NCBI RefSeq assembly: GCF_011043735.1
Contig: NZ_JAAKGV010000008.1
Span: 1 to 64,000 of the forward strand
From: Methylobacterium sp. DB0501
Lineage (GTDB): Bacteria; Pseudomonadota; Alphaproteobacteria; Rhizobiales; Beijerinckiaceae
Reading direction: 5' to 3'
DNA: 64,000 nucleotides
Shown piece by piece: positions 1 through 9,545 of the stretch; position 1 is the first letter of the stretch; every line of letters starts with the position of its first letter. The translations under genes were made by a program, and so were the position numbers. Below the pieces are notes generated by a model, which was not told the DNA's origin, searched no databases, and saw only the letters and a program-made list of their open reading frames with translations.

Positions 1-809
1 GCCTTGGCATCGCCAAACAAGCATTCGATCCCCCAGCGTCGCCGATAGAGCTGGAGCGCACGTTTGGGTTTGGCGGTGTTGGTCATGACGATCAACCATT
101 CGCCGCTGGCCAATCGCTTGGCTGCCAGCTTCACGGTCAATGCCGTATCGGGCAGGACGAGATCGAGTGTGTGGATGGTCCGCCGCGCCCGCTTGTTGCG
201 CAGCAGGCTCTCGATCGACCACGGTCGTCCGTCCGGGAGGCTCATGGTCAGTTCGGATCGGACCCGGATGGCAAACGGGATCTCGGCTTCAATGAGAAAC
301 TTGAACCACGCGGCGCCAATGAACTCGCGCTCGGCGAGCAGGAACTCGATCGATCCAGGCTCGAACAAAGCCAGGTACTGCTTGAGGAGTGCGATCCGCT
401 GAGCCGTGTTGCTGTTGCCCTGGTTATGTAGCACTGTCCAGAACAGAGGCACACGGAAGCGACGGGTAACGATGGCGAGCATCAGGATGTTGACATCGTG
501 CCGGCCAATCTTCCCGTTCGTGCGATCGAGCGCCAGGCACTTGGGGCGAGCCAGGTTGAGCATGCGGACGACGAGCGCGGCGATGACAGCCTGATCGAGG
601 CGGACATGCTGGGAGAAGCGTTGCAGGCGGCGATACTTCGACGTGTAGCAGGCTGATCCGCGACAGTGGCTGGCGATGTGAGTGAGATTGACGCTTCGGC
701 CGTGGATCAGCGCGATGATCAGGGTGCCAAGGGTCTCGAGACGGGATTTTCTGAGAACAAGATGGGTCGATAGGCTCGTTACCAGGGTGGTGCGCAGGCA
801 GCAGGACAT
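1..809 (-). CDS. IS4-family transposase, partial (C-terminus beyond left edge)
   Basis: The reading frame is open from an ATG at 809 to the window edge (269 codons visible). The sequence fits DDE transposases of the IS4 family. The first catalytic Asp lies in LALDRTNGKIG (residue 95). The family segment with GNSNTAQRIALL follows. The C-terminal signature Y-(2)-R-(3)-E-(6)-K is intact: Tyr255, Arg258, Glu262, Lys269 in YRRRWGIECLFGDAK. The second catalytic Asp, normally in a LLADREF context, reads Glu160 (LLAEREF), so activity is uncertain. The protein would cut and paste the element. The frame is otherwise uninterrupted, which suggests a fairly recent insertion into the adjacent acetyltransferase gene. 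Confidence 0.88.
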   Translation of the reverse strand, partial: MSCCLRTTLVTSLSTHLVLRKSRLETLGTLIIALIHGRSVNLTHIASHCRGSACYTSKYRRLQRFSQHVRLDQAVIAALVVRMLNLARPKCLALDRTNGKIGRHDVNILMLAIVTRRFRVPLFWTVLHNQGNSNTAQRIALLKQYLALFEPGSIEFLLAEREFIGAAWFKFLIEAEIPFAIRVRSELTMSLPDGRPWSIESLLRNKRARRTIHTLDLVLPDTALTVKLAAKRLASGEWLIVMTNTAKPKRALQLYRRRWGIECLFGDAK

Positions 810-935
810 CGGAGGATCCTCTTGGCGGAGAATCCTTCAGTCCACCACAGCGTACCGCCCACAACCAGGGCATCAACCGTAGCTGTACCAGCCTCGCAGA
901 CGCCATTGTCGTGTACCGTGGGCGCTGATGATATT
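1..935 (-). mobile_element. IS4-family insertion sequence, one end (runs off left edge)
   Basis: The element consists of the transposase gene plus roughly 100 bp beyond its start. It stops inside or just before the GNAT stump, whose reading departs from its family near position 945. I could not fix the terminal inverted repeat or target duplication because the other end lies outside the window, so the right boundary is an estimate (about 830-950). Confidence 0.5.
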
Positions 936-1130
936 GATCGCCTCCGGTTCGACGAAGACTTGTCGCGTCGCAATTTGAACGGCAATGCTTTCCGGTGTGA
1001 AGCCTTGGGCGACCCGGGCGATGGTCTCCGGCCCGTAATCACGGGCATTGCTCTCGTGCAACGCAGAAAGGACGACACGGCTGATCTCCCCCGCATCGTC
1101 CATCGTCGCCAGGCGTATGTCGTCCACCAT
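873..1130 (-). pseudogene. GNAT-family N-acetyltransferase, N-terminal stump cut by the IS element
   Basis: About 85 codons remain. The N-terminus (MVDDIRLATMDDAGEISRVV, then a helix containing NARDYGPETIARVAQGF and the strand VFVE) is typical of the first 60-65 residues of GNAT acetyltransferases. After that, the expected G-x-I-V-G-x-x strand and the acetyl-CoA loop are missing. The frame instead continues into DNA attributed to the insertion sequence and stops at 873. The gene is therefore truncated and almost certainly non-functional. The substrate of the original enzyme cannot be inferred. Confidence 0.65.
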
Positions 1131-1177
1131 CGCCCCCCTCCCCCGGCACCGCGCACCGGGGGAGGGCCGCTTGCCGT

Positions 1178-1351
1178 CTAGAACACCGCCTGCCCCATGA
1201 GCACCGCCGCGATCACGATCACCACCGCGATCACCAGGAACAGCCCGAAGAGCAGCCGCGCGATGCCGCGGGCGCCTGAGGCGACGTTGGTGAAGCCGAG
1301 CGCACCGGCCACCAGCGAGATCACGAAGAAGATGATCGCCCATTTCAACAT
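1178..1351 (-). CDS. DUF1328 (YtjA/UPF0391) small membrane protein
   Basis: This 57-residue protein starts [20 protein letters not shown] and is two hydrophobic helices joined by the loop [16 protein letters not shown], the pattern of the DUF1328 family. Function is unknown; the family is widespread in proteobacteria and often increases under stress. The ATG at 1351 gives the family's usual length; a longer reading upstream has no family match. It is a single gene, divergent from ccmC. Confidence 0.85.
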   Translation of the reverse strand: MLKWAIIFFVISLVAGALGFTNVASGARGIARLLFGLFLVIAVVIVIAAVLMGQAVF

Positions 1352-1514
1352 CGCGGAAGGCCCCCCGGTCACGACGAAAAGTCGGGAGGGTAACCGGCAC
1401 CGCCACGCTTCGTTCCGGATGGTCCACACCCTTTGCCGCACCCGGCTTCGCTACGCGGTCCTGCGCCGTTCGTCCGCATTGCCCCGAGGGACGCCCGCGC
1501 GCTACACCCGCGTC

Positions 1515-2282
1515 ATGGCGATCGGTCTCCTCACCCGGCTGGCGCAGCCCGGCCACTTCATGCGCTGGTCCGGGGCTCTCCTGCCCTGGGTGGCGGGCCT
1601 CGCGGTCGTGCTGCTGGCGGTCGGCCAGTACCTGACCTGGTTCGTGGTCCCGCCCGACTACCAGCAGGGCGAGACGGTGCGGATCATGTACATCCACGTG
1701 CCGGCGGCCTGGATGGCGGTGTTCTTCTACGGCGCCATGGCGGTCTCGGCCCTCGGCACCCTGATCTGGCGCCATCCGCTGGCCGACGTGGCGCAGCGCG
1801 CCGCCGCCCCGATCGGGGCCGCCTTCACGCTGATCTGCCTCGTCACCGGCTCGCTCTGGGGCAAGCCGATGTGGGGCACCTACTGGGTCTGGGACGCGCG
1901 CCTGACCTCGATGCTGGTGCTGTTCCTGATCTATTGCGGGCTGCTCGCCCTGTGGCGCACCATCGAGGACCCGAACCGGGCCGCCCGGGCCGTCGCGATC
2001 CTGACGCTGGTCGGCGCTATCAACCTGCCGATCATCAAGTTCTCGGTGAACTGGTGGTCGACCCTGCACCAGCCGGCCTCGATCCTGCGGATGGGCGGGC
2101 CGACCATCTACGCGAGCATGCTCTATCCGCTCCTCGTCATGATCGCCGCCGCCTCGGTGCTCGGCATCGCGCTCCACCTCCAGGCGATGCGCACCGAGAT
2201 CCTGCGCCGGCGCGTGCGCACGCTCACGATCCTCGAAGCCGAACGGCTCGACGCCGCCCTGATGGCCCCGCAGGCGGCCTGA
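1515..2282 (+). CDS. ccmC: Heme exporter permease CcmC
   Basis: This 255-residue inner-membrane protein has six predicted transmembrane helices. It carries the tryptophan-rich periplasmic motif around WGTYWVWDARLTSMLVL and the NWWSTLHQ motif, both of which contact heme in the CcmC/HemeHSP family. In cytochrome c maturation system I, CcmC loads heme onto CcmE together with CcmD. The ATG at 1515 puts the first helix about 15 residues in, which is normal. ccmD follows after 2 nt, so the two are an operon. c-type cytochrome assembly is needed for XoxG, encoded further on. ccmA, ccmB, ccmE, ccmF and ccmH are not in the window. Confidence 0.95.
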   Translation: MAIGLLTRLAQPGHFMRWSGALLPWVAGLAVVLLAVGQYLTWFVVPPDYQQGETVRIMYIHVPAAWMAVFFYGAMAVSALGTLIWRHPLADVAQRAAAPIGAAFTLICLVTGSLWGKPMWGTYWVWDARLTSMLVLFLIYCGLLALWRTIEDPNRAARAVAILTLVGAINLPIIKFSVNWWSTLHQPASILRMGGPTIYASMLYPLLVMIAAASVLGIALHLQAMRTEILRRRVRTLTILEAERLDAALMAPQAA

Positions 2283-2284
2283 CC

Positions 2285-2440
2285 ATGGATCTCGGACCTC
2301 ACGCCCCCTTCATCCTCGGCGCCTACGGGTTCACCGTCCTGGTGATCCTCGCGCTCGTCGCCCACGCGATCCTCGACCGGCGGGCGCAGGAGCGGGCGCT
2401 CGCCCGGCTCGCACAGGAACCTCCGCGGGGCCGCCGGTGA
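2285..2440 (+). CDS. ccmD: Heme exporter protein CcmD
   Basis: A 51-residue single-helix protein: MDLGPHAPFILGAYGFT, a transmembrane stretch, then a basic tail ending RGRR. Length, order and topology match CcmD, which helps release holo-CcmE from the CcmABC complex. Its stop overlaps the GTG start of ccmG by 4 nt, which implies translational coupling. Confidence 0.9.
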   Translation: MDLGPHAPFILGAYGFTVLVILALVAHAILDRRAQERALARLAQEPPRGRR

Positions 2441-3066
2441 GCGACGCCCCCGTGCATCCGGTCCGGGACGGCGCCGGCCAAGCCGGCCCAGGCGAGGAGT
2501 CCGAGGCGGCGCCGCGCCGCTCGCGGCTGCTGTTCCTGCTGCCGCTCCTCGCCTTCGCAGGCCTGGCCGGCATCTTCCTCGGCAAGCTGCTCACCACCGG
2601 CTACGACCCCTCCGCCGTGCCCTCGGCCCTGATCGGCCGCCAGGTGCCCGACTTCACCCTGTCGGGGGTGGCGGGCCTGACCGACGCCGGCGCCCCGGTG
2701 CCGGGCCTGAATGCCGCCGACTTCAAGGGCAAGGTGACGGTCCTGAACGTCTGGGCCTCGTGGTGCGCCCCGTGCCAGGTCGAGCACCCGATGCTGGTGC
2801 GGCTCGCCCGCGACGGGGTGAACCTCGTCGGCATCGACTACAAGGACCAGCCCGAGAACGGCCGCCGCTTCCTCGGCCGCCACGGCAACCCGTTCAAGGC
2901 CGTCGGCGCCGACGAGACCGGCCGCGTCGGCATCGATCTCGGGGTCTACGGCGTGCCCGAGACCTTCGTGATCGGACCGGACGGGCGCATCCGCGAGAAG
3001 CTGGTCGGGATCCTCACGCCCGAGAACTACGACGCGTTCCTGGCACGGGTGCGGGCGCTGAAATAG
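2437..3066 (+). CDS. ccmG: Thiol:disulfide interchange protein CcmG/DsbE
   Basis: This 209-residue periplasmic thioredoxin is anchored by one N-terminal helix (about residues 30-50). The active site is WASWCAPC (Cys110 and Cys113). It is followed by the fold elements YGVPETFVI and GPDGRIREKLVG typical of CcmG. It keeps apocytochrome c haem-binding cysteines reduced. The start is GTG at 2437, within the ccmD stop (GTGA overlap). The N-terminal 25 residues before the helix are Pro/Gly/Ala-rich, slightly longer than usual. Last gene of the ccmCDG operon; two hairpins follow directly. Confidence 0.94.
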   Translation: MSDAPVHPVRDGAGQAGPGEESEAAPRRSRLLFLLPLLAFAGLAGIFLGKLLTTGYDPSAVPSALIGRQVPDFTLSGVAGLTDAGAPVPGLNAADFKGKVTVLNVWASWCAPCQVEHPMLVRLARDGVNLVGIDYKDQPENGRRFLGRHGNPFKAVGADETGRVGIDLGVYGVPETFVIGPDGRIREKLVGILTPENYDAFLARVRALK

Positions 3067-3116
3067 AGGGCGAGGGCTTGAGCCTCGCCCTCTATCGCGG
3101 ACGCTTCAGGCGTCCG
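3066..3116 (+). terminator. Tandem hairpins after ccmG
   Basis: Two stem-loops directly follow the ccmG stop. One is a 10-bp stem (GAGGGCGAGG / CCTCGCCCTC, 3066-3092). The other is a 7-bp stem (CGGACGC / GCGTCCG, 3098-3116). There is no long T-run, so the termination mechanism is inferred. The convergent gene ends at 3142. Confidence 0.5.
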
Positions 3117-3141
3117 GGTTAGGGGGCGCTGCGTGCCCCCC

Positions 3142-3903
3142 CTACTTCGGCAGCGCGTAGATGTTCACCTCCAGCGCCTCGTCGGACGGGCTCGCCAGCG
3201 GGGTCAGGTACTCCTCCACGAAGGCGTCCTGGACGATGATGCCCTTGGCGTCGAGATAGGCCGTCACGGTCTCGTAGGTCTGGTCGATGCCCTCGTAGGG
3301 CCCCTTGTGGGTGAAGCGCAGGGCCTTGCCGCTCGGGGTGGCGCCGAAGCGCAGGTCGTCCGGCAGGCCGGCGGGGCGCGGGTTCGGGGCGGCCTCGATC
3401 GGCACCATCACCTCGTACTGGAAGCCGTCGTCGTCGGTGCGGGTGAAGACCGAGAGCGGCTTGCCGGTCGCCGTGATGCCTGCTTGGGCGAGCGCCGCCT
3501 CGACCTTGGCGATCGCGTCCTTGAGGCTCGGCACCGCCTGGTCCCACTTCGCGGTGCCGGACAGGATCGCGGCCGGCTTGGCCGGCAGCGTCACCTCGTC
3601 GACATCGGAGGGATCGCCCGGATTGGCGACGAGCGGCACGCGTCCGGCGGTCGGCGGCACCGGGGTCGAGGGCGGCAGCGCCTTCTCGGGCGCCGGCGGG
3701 GTCGGCGCCTGGTTGGCCCCGGGTCCCGGTCCGGGAGCCGTGGTGGTCGGCAGCGGGGTAGATTGCGCGGGCGACGGCGTGCTGGCCGGGGGCGCTGCGG
3801 GTGACGGCGCGGGGGCCGGGGCCGGCTGCTGCGCCGGGGCGGGTGTTCCGCAGGCCAGGGCGGCCGCGAGGCCGATCGCGATCGTCGGAAGGCGGGTCTT
3901 CAT
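3142..3903 (-). CDS. Secreted GyrI-like/effector-binding domain protein
   Basis: 253 residues. After a signal peptide (MKTRLPTIAIGLAAALACG, possibly a non-canonical lipoprotein site) comes a low-complexity Pro/Ala/Thr linker to about residue 85. The C-terminal half (about 120-253) contains YEVMVPIEAAPNP, RFTHKGPYEGIDQTYETV and VEEYLTP, the pattern of the GyrI-like small-molecule-binding domain also found in AraC-type effector regions. Because it is exported it probably binds or shields a ligand in the periplasm and is not a regulator. The start at 3903 is chosen for the signal peptide; an upstream in-frame start adds 43 unlikely residues. Ligand unknown. Confidence 0.75.
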   Translation of the reverse strand: MKTRLPTIAIGLAAALACGTPAPAQQPAPAPAPSPAAPPASTPSPAQSTPLPTTTAPGPGPGANQAPTPPAPEKALPPSTPVPPTAGRVPLVANPGDPSDVDEVTLPAKPAAILSGTAKWDQAVPSLKDAIAKVEAALAQAGITATGKPLSVFTRTDDDGFQYEVMVPIEAAPNPRPAGLPDDLRFGATPSGKALRFTHKGPYEGIDQTYETVTAYLDAKGIIVQDAFVEEYLTPLASPSDEALEVNIYALPK

Positions 3904-4121
3904 CACGGGCGGAGCGCTCCGGGCGGCTTCAGCGTGGGCCGGCATCGCCGGACGTGTCGAACGCGTCAAGCGCAAAGCCGTTGCAGCCTCATCGCGGATG
4001 CGTGAGCGCGAGGGGTCCGTCGAGAAGGCCATCCCGCGCCCGCCGCTCGCCTGCGGGCCGGTTCTGGTCCATACACCGCCGCATCCCCACCTGAGCCGTG
4101 CCTGACCGGAGAAGCCTGCCC

Positions 4122-5006
4122 GTGTCCCCCCTCGCCCATCGCCGCTTCCTGAAGATGAACGGCCTCGGCAACGAGATCGTGGTGCTGGACCTACGCGGCA
4201 GCGACGCCCGGGTGCAGCCGGACGAGGCGCGCGCCATCGCGGCCGATCCCGCCTCGCGCTTCGACCAGATGATGGTGCTGCACGATCCCGTGACCCCGGG
4301 CACCGACGCCTATGTCCGGATCTACAACACCGACGGCTCGGAGGCCGGCGCCTGCGGCAACGGCACCCGCTGCGTCGCCTGGGCGATGATGGACGACCCC
4401 GTGATGGCGCGTCCGGTTCCGGACGACCGCCTGACCCTCGAGACCCGCCCCGGCCTGCTCGAGGTCGTGCGCGTCTCGCCCGTGGATTTCACCGTGGACA
4501 TGGGGGCGCCGCGCCTGAAGTGGGACGAGATCCCGCTCGCCGAGCCGTTCCCCGATACCCGCCGCATCGAGTTGCAGATCGGGCCGATCGACGATCCCGT
4601 CCTGCACTCGCCGGGTGCGGTCAGCATGGGCAACCCGCACGCGGTGTTCTTCGTCGAGCGCGACCCCGACGCCTACGACCTCGGCCGGATCGGCCCGCTG
4701 CTCGAATCGCACCCGATCTTCCCCGACCGGGCCAACATCTCGCTGGCGCAGGTGATCGACCGCGGCCACATCCGCCTGCGGGTCTGGGAGCGCGGCGCCG
4801 GCCTGACCCGGGCCTGCGGCACCGCCGCCTGCGCCGCCCTCGTCGCGGCGTCGCGCCTGCGCCTCACCGACCGCGAGGCGACCGTGACGCTGCCGGGCGG
4901 AGACCTGCGCATCGACTGGGGCGAGGACGACCACGTCCGCATGACCGGCCCGACCGAGCTGGAGCACGAGGGGACCTTCGCGGCCTCGCTGTTCGGGGCG
5001 GCGTGA
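4122..5006 (+). CDS. dapF: Diaminopimelate epimerase
   Basis: 294 residues. Converts LL- to meso-diaminopimelate for lysine and peptidoglycan synthesis. The two catalytic cysteines sit in [11 protein letters not shown] and RACGTAAC. The substrate-binding segments [23 protein letters not shown] and RVWERGAG are all present. I chose GTG at 4122 because GGAGAAG lies 8-10 nt upstream and the product then starts near the family N-terminus. GTG at 4098 would add eight residues. It overlaps mtaB by 1 nt (TGATG), so the two are co-translated. Confidence 0.96.
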   Translation: MSPLAHRRFLKMNGLGNEIVVLDLRGSDARVQPDEARAIAADPASRFDQMMVLHDPVTPGTDAYVRIYNTDGSEAGACGNGTRCVAWAMMDDPVMARPVPDDRLTLETRPGLLEVVRVSPVDFTVDMGAPRLKWDEIPLAEPFPDTRRIELQIGPIDDPVLHSPGAVSMGNPHAVFFVERDPDAYDLGRIGPLLESHPIFPDRANISLAQVIDRGHIRLRVWERGAGLTRACGTAACAALVAASRLRLTDREATVTLPGGDLRIDWGEDDHVRMTGPTELEHEGTFAASLFGAA

Positions 5007-6238
5007 TGTCGGTCGAGGTCCTGAGCTTCGGCTGCCGCCTCAACGCCGCCGAATCGGAGACGATGCGCCGGCAGGCCGAAGCGGCCGGCCGCACCGATCT
5101 CCTCCTCGTCAATACCTGCGCGGTCACCGTCGAGGCCGGGCGCCAGGCCCGCAAGGCGATCCGCGGCGCGGCACGGGCGAACCCGGCGGCGCGGGTGGTG
5201 GTGACGGGCTGCGGCGCCCAGGTCGAGACCACGGCCTACGCCGCCATGCCCGAGGTGGCCGAGATCCTCGGCAACCGCCGCAAGCTCGATCCCGCAATCT
5301 GGGCCGCGCCCTCCCCCGAGCGGGTCCGGATCGACGACGTGATGGCGCCGAGGCCCGACCCGCTGCCGGAGGCCGCACCCATGCGGGCGCGCACCCGCGC
5401 CTTCCTGCCGGTGCAGAACGGCTGCGACCATCGCTGCACCTTCTGCGTCATCCCGTTCGGCCGCGGCAACTCGCGCTCGGTGCCGCTGGCGGACGCCGTG
5501 GCGCAGGTCCGTGCCCTGGTGGCCTGCGGTACCCGCGAGGTGGTGCTGACCGGCGTCGACCTCACGGCCTATGGCCGCGACCTCGGGGACCTCACCCTCG
5601 GGATCCTGGTGCGGGCGATCCTGCGCGAGGTCCCCGGCCTCGACCGCCTGCGCCTGTCCTCGATCGATTCCGTCGAGGCCGATCCGGCGCTGGTCGCGGC
5701 CTTCGCCGAGGAGCCGCGGCTGATGCCGCATCTTCACCTTTCGCTCCAGGCCGGCGACGACCTGATCCTCAAGCGCATGAAGCGCCGGCACGGCCGCGAC
5801 GACGCGATCCGGTTCTGCTCCGAGATCCGGCAACTCCGCCCCGACGCGGTGTTCGGCGCCGACCTGATCGCCGGCTTCCCGACCGAGACCGAGGCGCAGT
5901 TCGCCCGCTCCCTCGCCCTCGTCGAGGAATGCGGCCTCGCCCAGCTCCACGTCTTCCCCTACTCGCCCCGCCCCGGCACGCCGGCGGCCCGGATGCCGCA
6001 GGTCGCCTCGGGCGAGATCCGCGACCGCGCCGCCCGCCTGCGCGAGGCCGGTGCCGCCGCCTTCGCCCGCCGCCTCGACCGCGAGGTCGGCGAGACCCGC
6101 CGGGTGCTGGCCGAGCGCGGCGGCATCGGGCGGACGGAGGGTTTTTTGCCGGTGCGGCTGCCGGAGTGGGTGGAGGCGGGGGCGTTGGTCGACCTGCGGA
6201 TCGCCGGGCATGACGGGCGGGAGCTGCGAGCGGCCTAG
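5006..6238 (+). CDS. mtaB: tRNA t6A37 methylthiotransferase MtaB
   Basis: 410 residues. A radical-SAM enzyme that adds a methylthio group to t6A37 of tRNAs reading ANN codons. The N-terminal UPF0004 domain carries Cys10, Cys38 and Cys69 for the auxiliary cluster. The radical-SAM cluster is C140-x3-C144-x2-C147 in NGCDHRCTFC. The motifs GADLIAGFPTET and FPYSPRPGTPA follow, then a short TRAM-like C-terminus. Sequence and length fit MtaB better than MiaB. It sits after dapF in a coupled pair and upstream of the ftsY locus, a common alphaproteobacterial order. Confidence 0.92.
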   Translation: MSVEVLSFGCRLNAAESETMRRQAEAAGRTDLLLVNTCAVTVEAGRQARKAIRGAARANPAARVVVTGCGAQVETTAYAAMPEVAEILGNRRKLDPAIWAAPSPERVRIDDVMAPRPDPLPEAAPMRARTRAFLPVQNGCDHRCTFCVIPFGRGNSRSVPLADAVAQVRALVACGTREVVLTGVDLTAYGRDLGDLTLGILVRAILREVPGLDRLRLSSIDSVEADPALVAAFAEEPRLMPHLHLSLQAGDDLILKRMKRRHGRDDAIRFCSEIRQLRPDAVFGADLIAGFPTETEAQFARSLALVEECGLAQLHVFPYSPRPGTPAARMPQVASGEIRDRAARLREAGAAAFARRLDREVGETRRVLAERGGIGRTEGFLPVRLPEWVEAGALVDLRIAGHDGRELRAA

Positions 6239-6351
6239 AAGCGCCGACGGGTGGACCTTCCGACCTCCTCGTCATCCTGGGCCCCGGCGCAGCTGGGAAC
6301 CCGGAGGGTGTCAGAAGCGTCGGGCAGAATCTTCTCGCCGTCATCTCCGGA

Positions 6352-7050
6352 TCACTCCGGCGAGTCGGCCATCCCGCACGCCCGCAACCCCTCCCGCATG
6401 TGCCCCGGTGCCGGCGCCTCGACGGTGATCGCCGGCTTCTTCGGGTAGAGCGGCAGCGTCAGGGCGCGGGCGTGCAGCTGCAGCCCCGGCCCGCCCTGGC
6501 GCGGGGCGCTGCCGTAGATCGGGTCGCCCAGGATCGACCAGCCCATCGCCGCGCAGTGGACCCGGAGCTGGTGGGTGCGCCCGGTCACCGGGTTCAGCGC
6601 CAGCCAGGTCCGCCCGGAGGCCGGATCGCGCCCCATCACCCGCCAGCGCGTCAGGGACGGGTCGCCCGTCGGATCGGTCTTCATCCACCAGCTGCGGGGG
6701 TCGTCGGAGCGGCGCGCGAGGGGCAGGTCGATCTCGCCCGCCTCCTCGGCGGGACCGCCCTCGACCAGCGCCCAGTAGGTCTTGCCCGCGCGCCCCTGCG
6801 CGAACAGGGCGTTCAGCCGGGCCAGCGCCTTGGCGTGGCGGCCGAGCGCCAGGCAGCCGGACGTGTCGCGGTCGAGGCGGTGGGCGGCCTCGGGCCGGCG
6901 CGGCAGGCCGAAGCGCAGGGCGTCGAGGTGCTGGGTCAGCGTCTCGCCGCCCTTCGGCCCGGGATGGACCGGCAAACCCGCCGGCTTGTCGATGACGAGC
7001 ACCAGGGCATCGCGGTAGAGGAGCCGCGAGAGTATGTCGTCAACGATCAT
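6352..7050 (-). CDS. RluA-family RNA pseudouridine synthase
   Basis: 232 residues with no S4 domain. The catalytic Asp is in HRLDRDTSG (Asp60); VIDKPAGLPVHPG and NPVTGRTHQLRVHCA are the other family motifs. It isomerises uridine in rRNA or tRNA. The short, S4-free architecture resembles RluA (23S U746/tRNA U32) more than RluC or RluD, but the exact target cannot be read from sequence. Divergent from ftsY; start codons are about 84 nt apart. Confidence 0.88.
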   Translation of the reverse strand: MIVDDILSRLLYRDALVLVIDKPAGLPVHPGPKGGETLTQHLDALRFGLPRRPEAAHRLDRDTSGCLALGRHAKALARLNALFAQGRAGKTYWALVEGGPAEEAGEIDLPLARRSDDPRSWWMKTDPTGDPSLTRWRVMGRDPASGRTWLALNPVTGRTHQLRVHCAAMGWSILGDPIYGSAPRQGGPGLQLHARALTLPLYPKKPAITVEAPAPGHMREGLRACGMADSPE

Positions 7051-7134
7051 GGGCCTGTCGCTAAGGGCGGCGGATGTGGGCGAAGTTCGGGGCAGGCCGC
7101 CCTAGATCGTCCGCAGGGCCGGGAGCAAGTGCGG

Positions 7135-8544
7135 ATGAGTGAGACCAAACAGCCGGGCTGGTTCGGCCGACTGTTCGGCCGGAAGGCCGAGACGCCGACG
7201 GAGACCCCTGTCGAGACGCCCGCCACGGCGCCCGGGGAGGCTCCGGCCGGGGGCGCCGAGCCCGACCCCGCCGGGACGATGCCGACCGAGCCGACCGGCA
7301 CCCTGTCGGAGGGCGTGCCCGACTTCACCACCGCCGCCGACGAGATCCTTCCGGCCCCCCCGACCGTGACCGAGGCCTCGCCCGAGACCGCGCCGGAGCA
7401 GGACCTGCCCGACGAGCTCGCCGGGGCCGATCTCGAGCCCGTCGAGGAGGTGCAGCCCGAAGGCGCGGTGCCGCCGGCGCCCGAGCCCGAGCCTCACGAG
7501 CCGGAGCCCGAACCCGTCCCGGTCGCGGAGCCCGTCGCTGAGATCGCCGAGGAGCCTGCACCCGAGGAGGCCCCGCTGCAGATCTTCCAGCCCCCGGCTC
7601 AAGCGCCGGAGGCGGAGGAGCGGCGCGGCTGGTGGAGCCGGCTGACCGGCGGCCTCAAGCGCACCTCCTCGGCCCTGTCCGACCGTGTCACCGGGCTGTT
7701 CACCAAGCGCAAGCTCGACGCCGACACCCTGGAAGAGCTGGAGGACGCGCTGATCCAGGCCGATTTCGGCCTAGATACCGCCGCGCGGATCGCGGAAGCG
7801 GTCGGCAAGGGCCGCTACGAGAAGGGCATCGCCCCCGACGAGGTGCGGGCGATCCTGGCGACCGAGGTCGAGCGCGCCCTCGATCCGGTCGCCCGGCCCC
7901 TCGTCATCGACACGACGAAGAACCCGTTCGTGATCCTGATGATCGGCGTCAACGGCGCCGGCAAGACCACGACGATCGGCAAGCTGACCCAGAAATTCCG
8001 GGCGCAGGGGCACAGCGTCATGCTGGCCGCCGGCGACACCTTCCGGGCCGCGGCGATCGAGCAGCTGCGGGTCTGGGGCGAGCGCACCGGCGCGCCGGTG
8101 GTGGCGCGCGCGCAAGGCTCGGACGCCGCCGGCCTCGCCTTCGACGCGCTCCAGGCGGCGCGCGACGCCGGCACCGACATCCTGATGATCGACACCGCCG
8201 GCCGGCTGCAGAACAAGGCCGGGCTGATGGCCGAGCTGGAGAAGGTGATCCGGGTCATCCGCAAGCTCGACGAGGACGCGCCCCACGCCGTGCTCCTCGT
8301 CCTCGACGCCACGGTGGGCCAGAATGCGCTGAGCCAGGTCGAGATCTTCCAGAAGGCCGCCGGGGTCACCGGCCTGGTGATGACCAAGCTCGACGGCACG
8401 GCGCGGGGCGGCATCCTGGTGGCGCTCGCCGCCAAGTTCGGCCTGCCGGTCCACTTCATCGGCGTCGGCGAGGGCGTCGACGACCTGGAGCCCTTCGCGG
8501 CGCGGGACTTCGCCCGGGCGATCGCGGGTCTCGACAAGGGCTGA
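7135..8544 (+). CDS. ftsY: Signal recognition particle receptor FtsY
   Basis: 469 residues. The first ~165 residues form an acidic, Pro/Glu/Thr-rich A domain with an amphipathic start (WFGRLFGRK) for membrane contact. The NG GTPase domain follows: P-loop [10 protein letters not shown] (about 270), [20 protein letters not shown] and [10 protein letters not shown]. It receives SRP-ribosome complexes at the membrane. ATG 7135 is preceded by GGGAG. The A domain is long and repetitive in Pro/Glu dipeptides, as often in this genus. A shared hairpin follows the stop. Confidence 0.96.
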   Translation: MSETKQPGWFGRLFGRKAETPTETPVETPATAPGEAPAGGAEPDPAGTMPTEPTGTLSEGVPDFTTAADEILPAPPTVTEASPETAPEQDLPDELAGADLEPVEEVQPEGAVPPAPEPEPHEPEPEPVPVAEPVAEIAEEPAPEEAPLQIFQPPAQAPEAEERRGWWSRLTGGLKRTSSALSDRVTGLFTKRKLDADTLEELEDALIQADFGLDTAARIAEAVGKGRYEKGIAPDEVRAILATEVERALDPVARPLVIDTTKNPFVILMIGVNGAGKTTTIGKLTQKFRAQGHSVMLAAGDTFRAAAIEQLRVWGERTGAPVVARAQGSDAAGLAFDALQAARDAGTDILMIDTAGRLQNKAGLMAELEKVIRVIRKLDEDAPHAVLLVLDATVGQNALSQVEIFQKAAGVTGLVMTKLDGTARGGILVALAAKFGLPVHFIGVGEGVDDLEPFAARDFARAIAGLDKG

Positions 8545-8547
8545 CGG

Positions 8548-8570
8548 GAGCGGGGGACCGTCCCCCGCTC
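8548..8570. terminator. Bidirectional hairpin between ftsY and the LysR gene
   Basis: A 10-bp perfect stem (GAGCGGGGGA / TCCCCCGCTC) with a 3-nt loop lies between two convergent genes and touches the LysR stop codon. There is no T-run on either side, so strength is uncertain. Confidence 0.55.
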
Positions 8571-9453
8571 ACTCCGCGCAATACGCCGCCATCCCTTCCG
8601 CCAGCGCGTCGAACGCCACCCGGCAGCGGCGCGAGGCGCGCAGGTCCTCGTGCATCGCCACGAAGGTCGGCAGCTCCCAGACGATCTCCGGCAGGACTCG
8701 GACCAGGTCCGGGTCGCGGGCGGCGAGGCCGGTGTGGCAGGCGCCGAGGCCGAACCCGGCCCGGAGCGCGGCGAGCTGGGCCAGCGTGCTGTCGCTGCGC
8801 CAGGCGAAGCCGACCCCGGCCAGGGCGGGGGCACTGCGCATCATCGCCCGCAGGAACGGCGTCTCGGTGTCGAAGCCGATGACGCTGTGCCGGGCGAGAT
8901 CCGCCGGAGCCTCCGGCACGCCGCGCCGTTCGAGGTAACGGCGGTGACCGTAGAGGCCGAGACGGACCGTGCCGACCCGTCGTGCCACCAGCGCGCCCTG
9001 CGTCGGCGCCGCCATGCGCACCGCGATGTCGGCGTCGCGCCGCAGCAGGTCCTGCATCCGGTCGGAGAGCGCCACGTCGAGGGCGAGGCCGGGATGGCGG
9101 CCGTGAAGCGCGGCCAGGATCGGCGGCAGCACCTCGGCGCCAACGACCTCGGAAGCGGTGATCCGGACCCGCCCCGACAGCCCCTCCGCGTCCGCCGTCA
9201 CCGCCCGGCGCAGGGCCTCCGCCGTCGCCCGCAGGGATCGCGCGAAGGGCGCCAGCGTCAGGGCGGCCTCGGTCGGCGCGAGGCCGGCGGGCGAGCGGGT
9301 GAACAGGGCGACCCCGAGCGCCCGTTCGAGTGTCGCGACCTGCCGGCCGAGGGTCGGCTGCGTCAGGCCGAGCGCCCGCGCTGCGCCGGAGAGCGAGCCC
9401 TCCTCCAGCACGGCGAGCGCGGCGCGGTAATGATCCCAGCTCGGTTCGGTCAT
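8569..9453 (-). CDS. LysR-family transcriptional regulator
   Basis: 294 residues. The N-terminal winged helix (about 1-65) includes [25 protein letters not shown]. The C-terminal periplasmic-binding-like domain includes [20 protein letters not shown]. Divergent from the oxidoreductase at 9546 with 92 nt between starts, so it probably controls that gene and itself; this is the usual LysR arrangement, not something shown here. The effector is unknown. The ATG at 9453 puts the helix-turn-helix at its normal place. Confidence 0.9.
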   Translation of the reverse strand: MTEPSWDHYRAALAVLEEGSLSGAARALGLTQPTLGRQVATLERALGVALFTRSPAGLAPTEAALTLAPFARSLRATAEALRRAVTADAEGLSGRVRITASEVVGAEVLPPILAALHGRHPGLALDVALSDRMQDLLRRDADIAVRMAAPTQGALVARRVGTVRLGLYGHRRYLERRGVPEAPADLARHSVIGFDTETPFLRAMMRSAPALAGVGFAWRSDSTLAQLAALRAGFGLGACHTGLAARDPDLVRVLPEIVWELPTFVAMHEDLRASRRCRVAFDALAEGMAAYCAE

Positions 9454-9545
9454 ACGGTTTCGTTTAGCCGATCGTCGCCGTTCGGCAATTTCCAGGGTGC
9501 CGGCGCCCTGGCACATCTCCCCCGTCCCCCGATGAGGAGAGCGCG

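Noticed and set aside
3142..4105. Long open frames opposite the GyrI-like gene
   Set aside because: High G+C keeps antisense frames open; composition is low-complexity and only the minus-strand gene shows a signal peptide and a domain.
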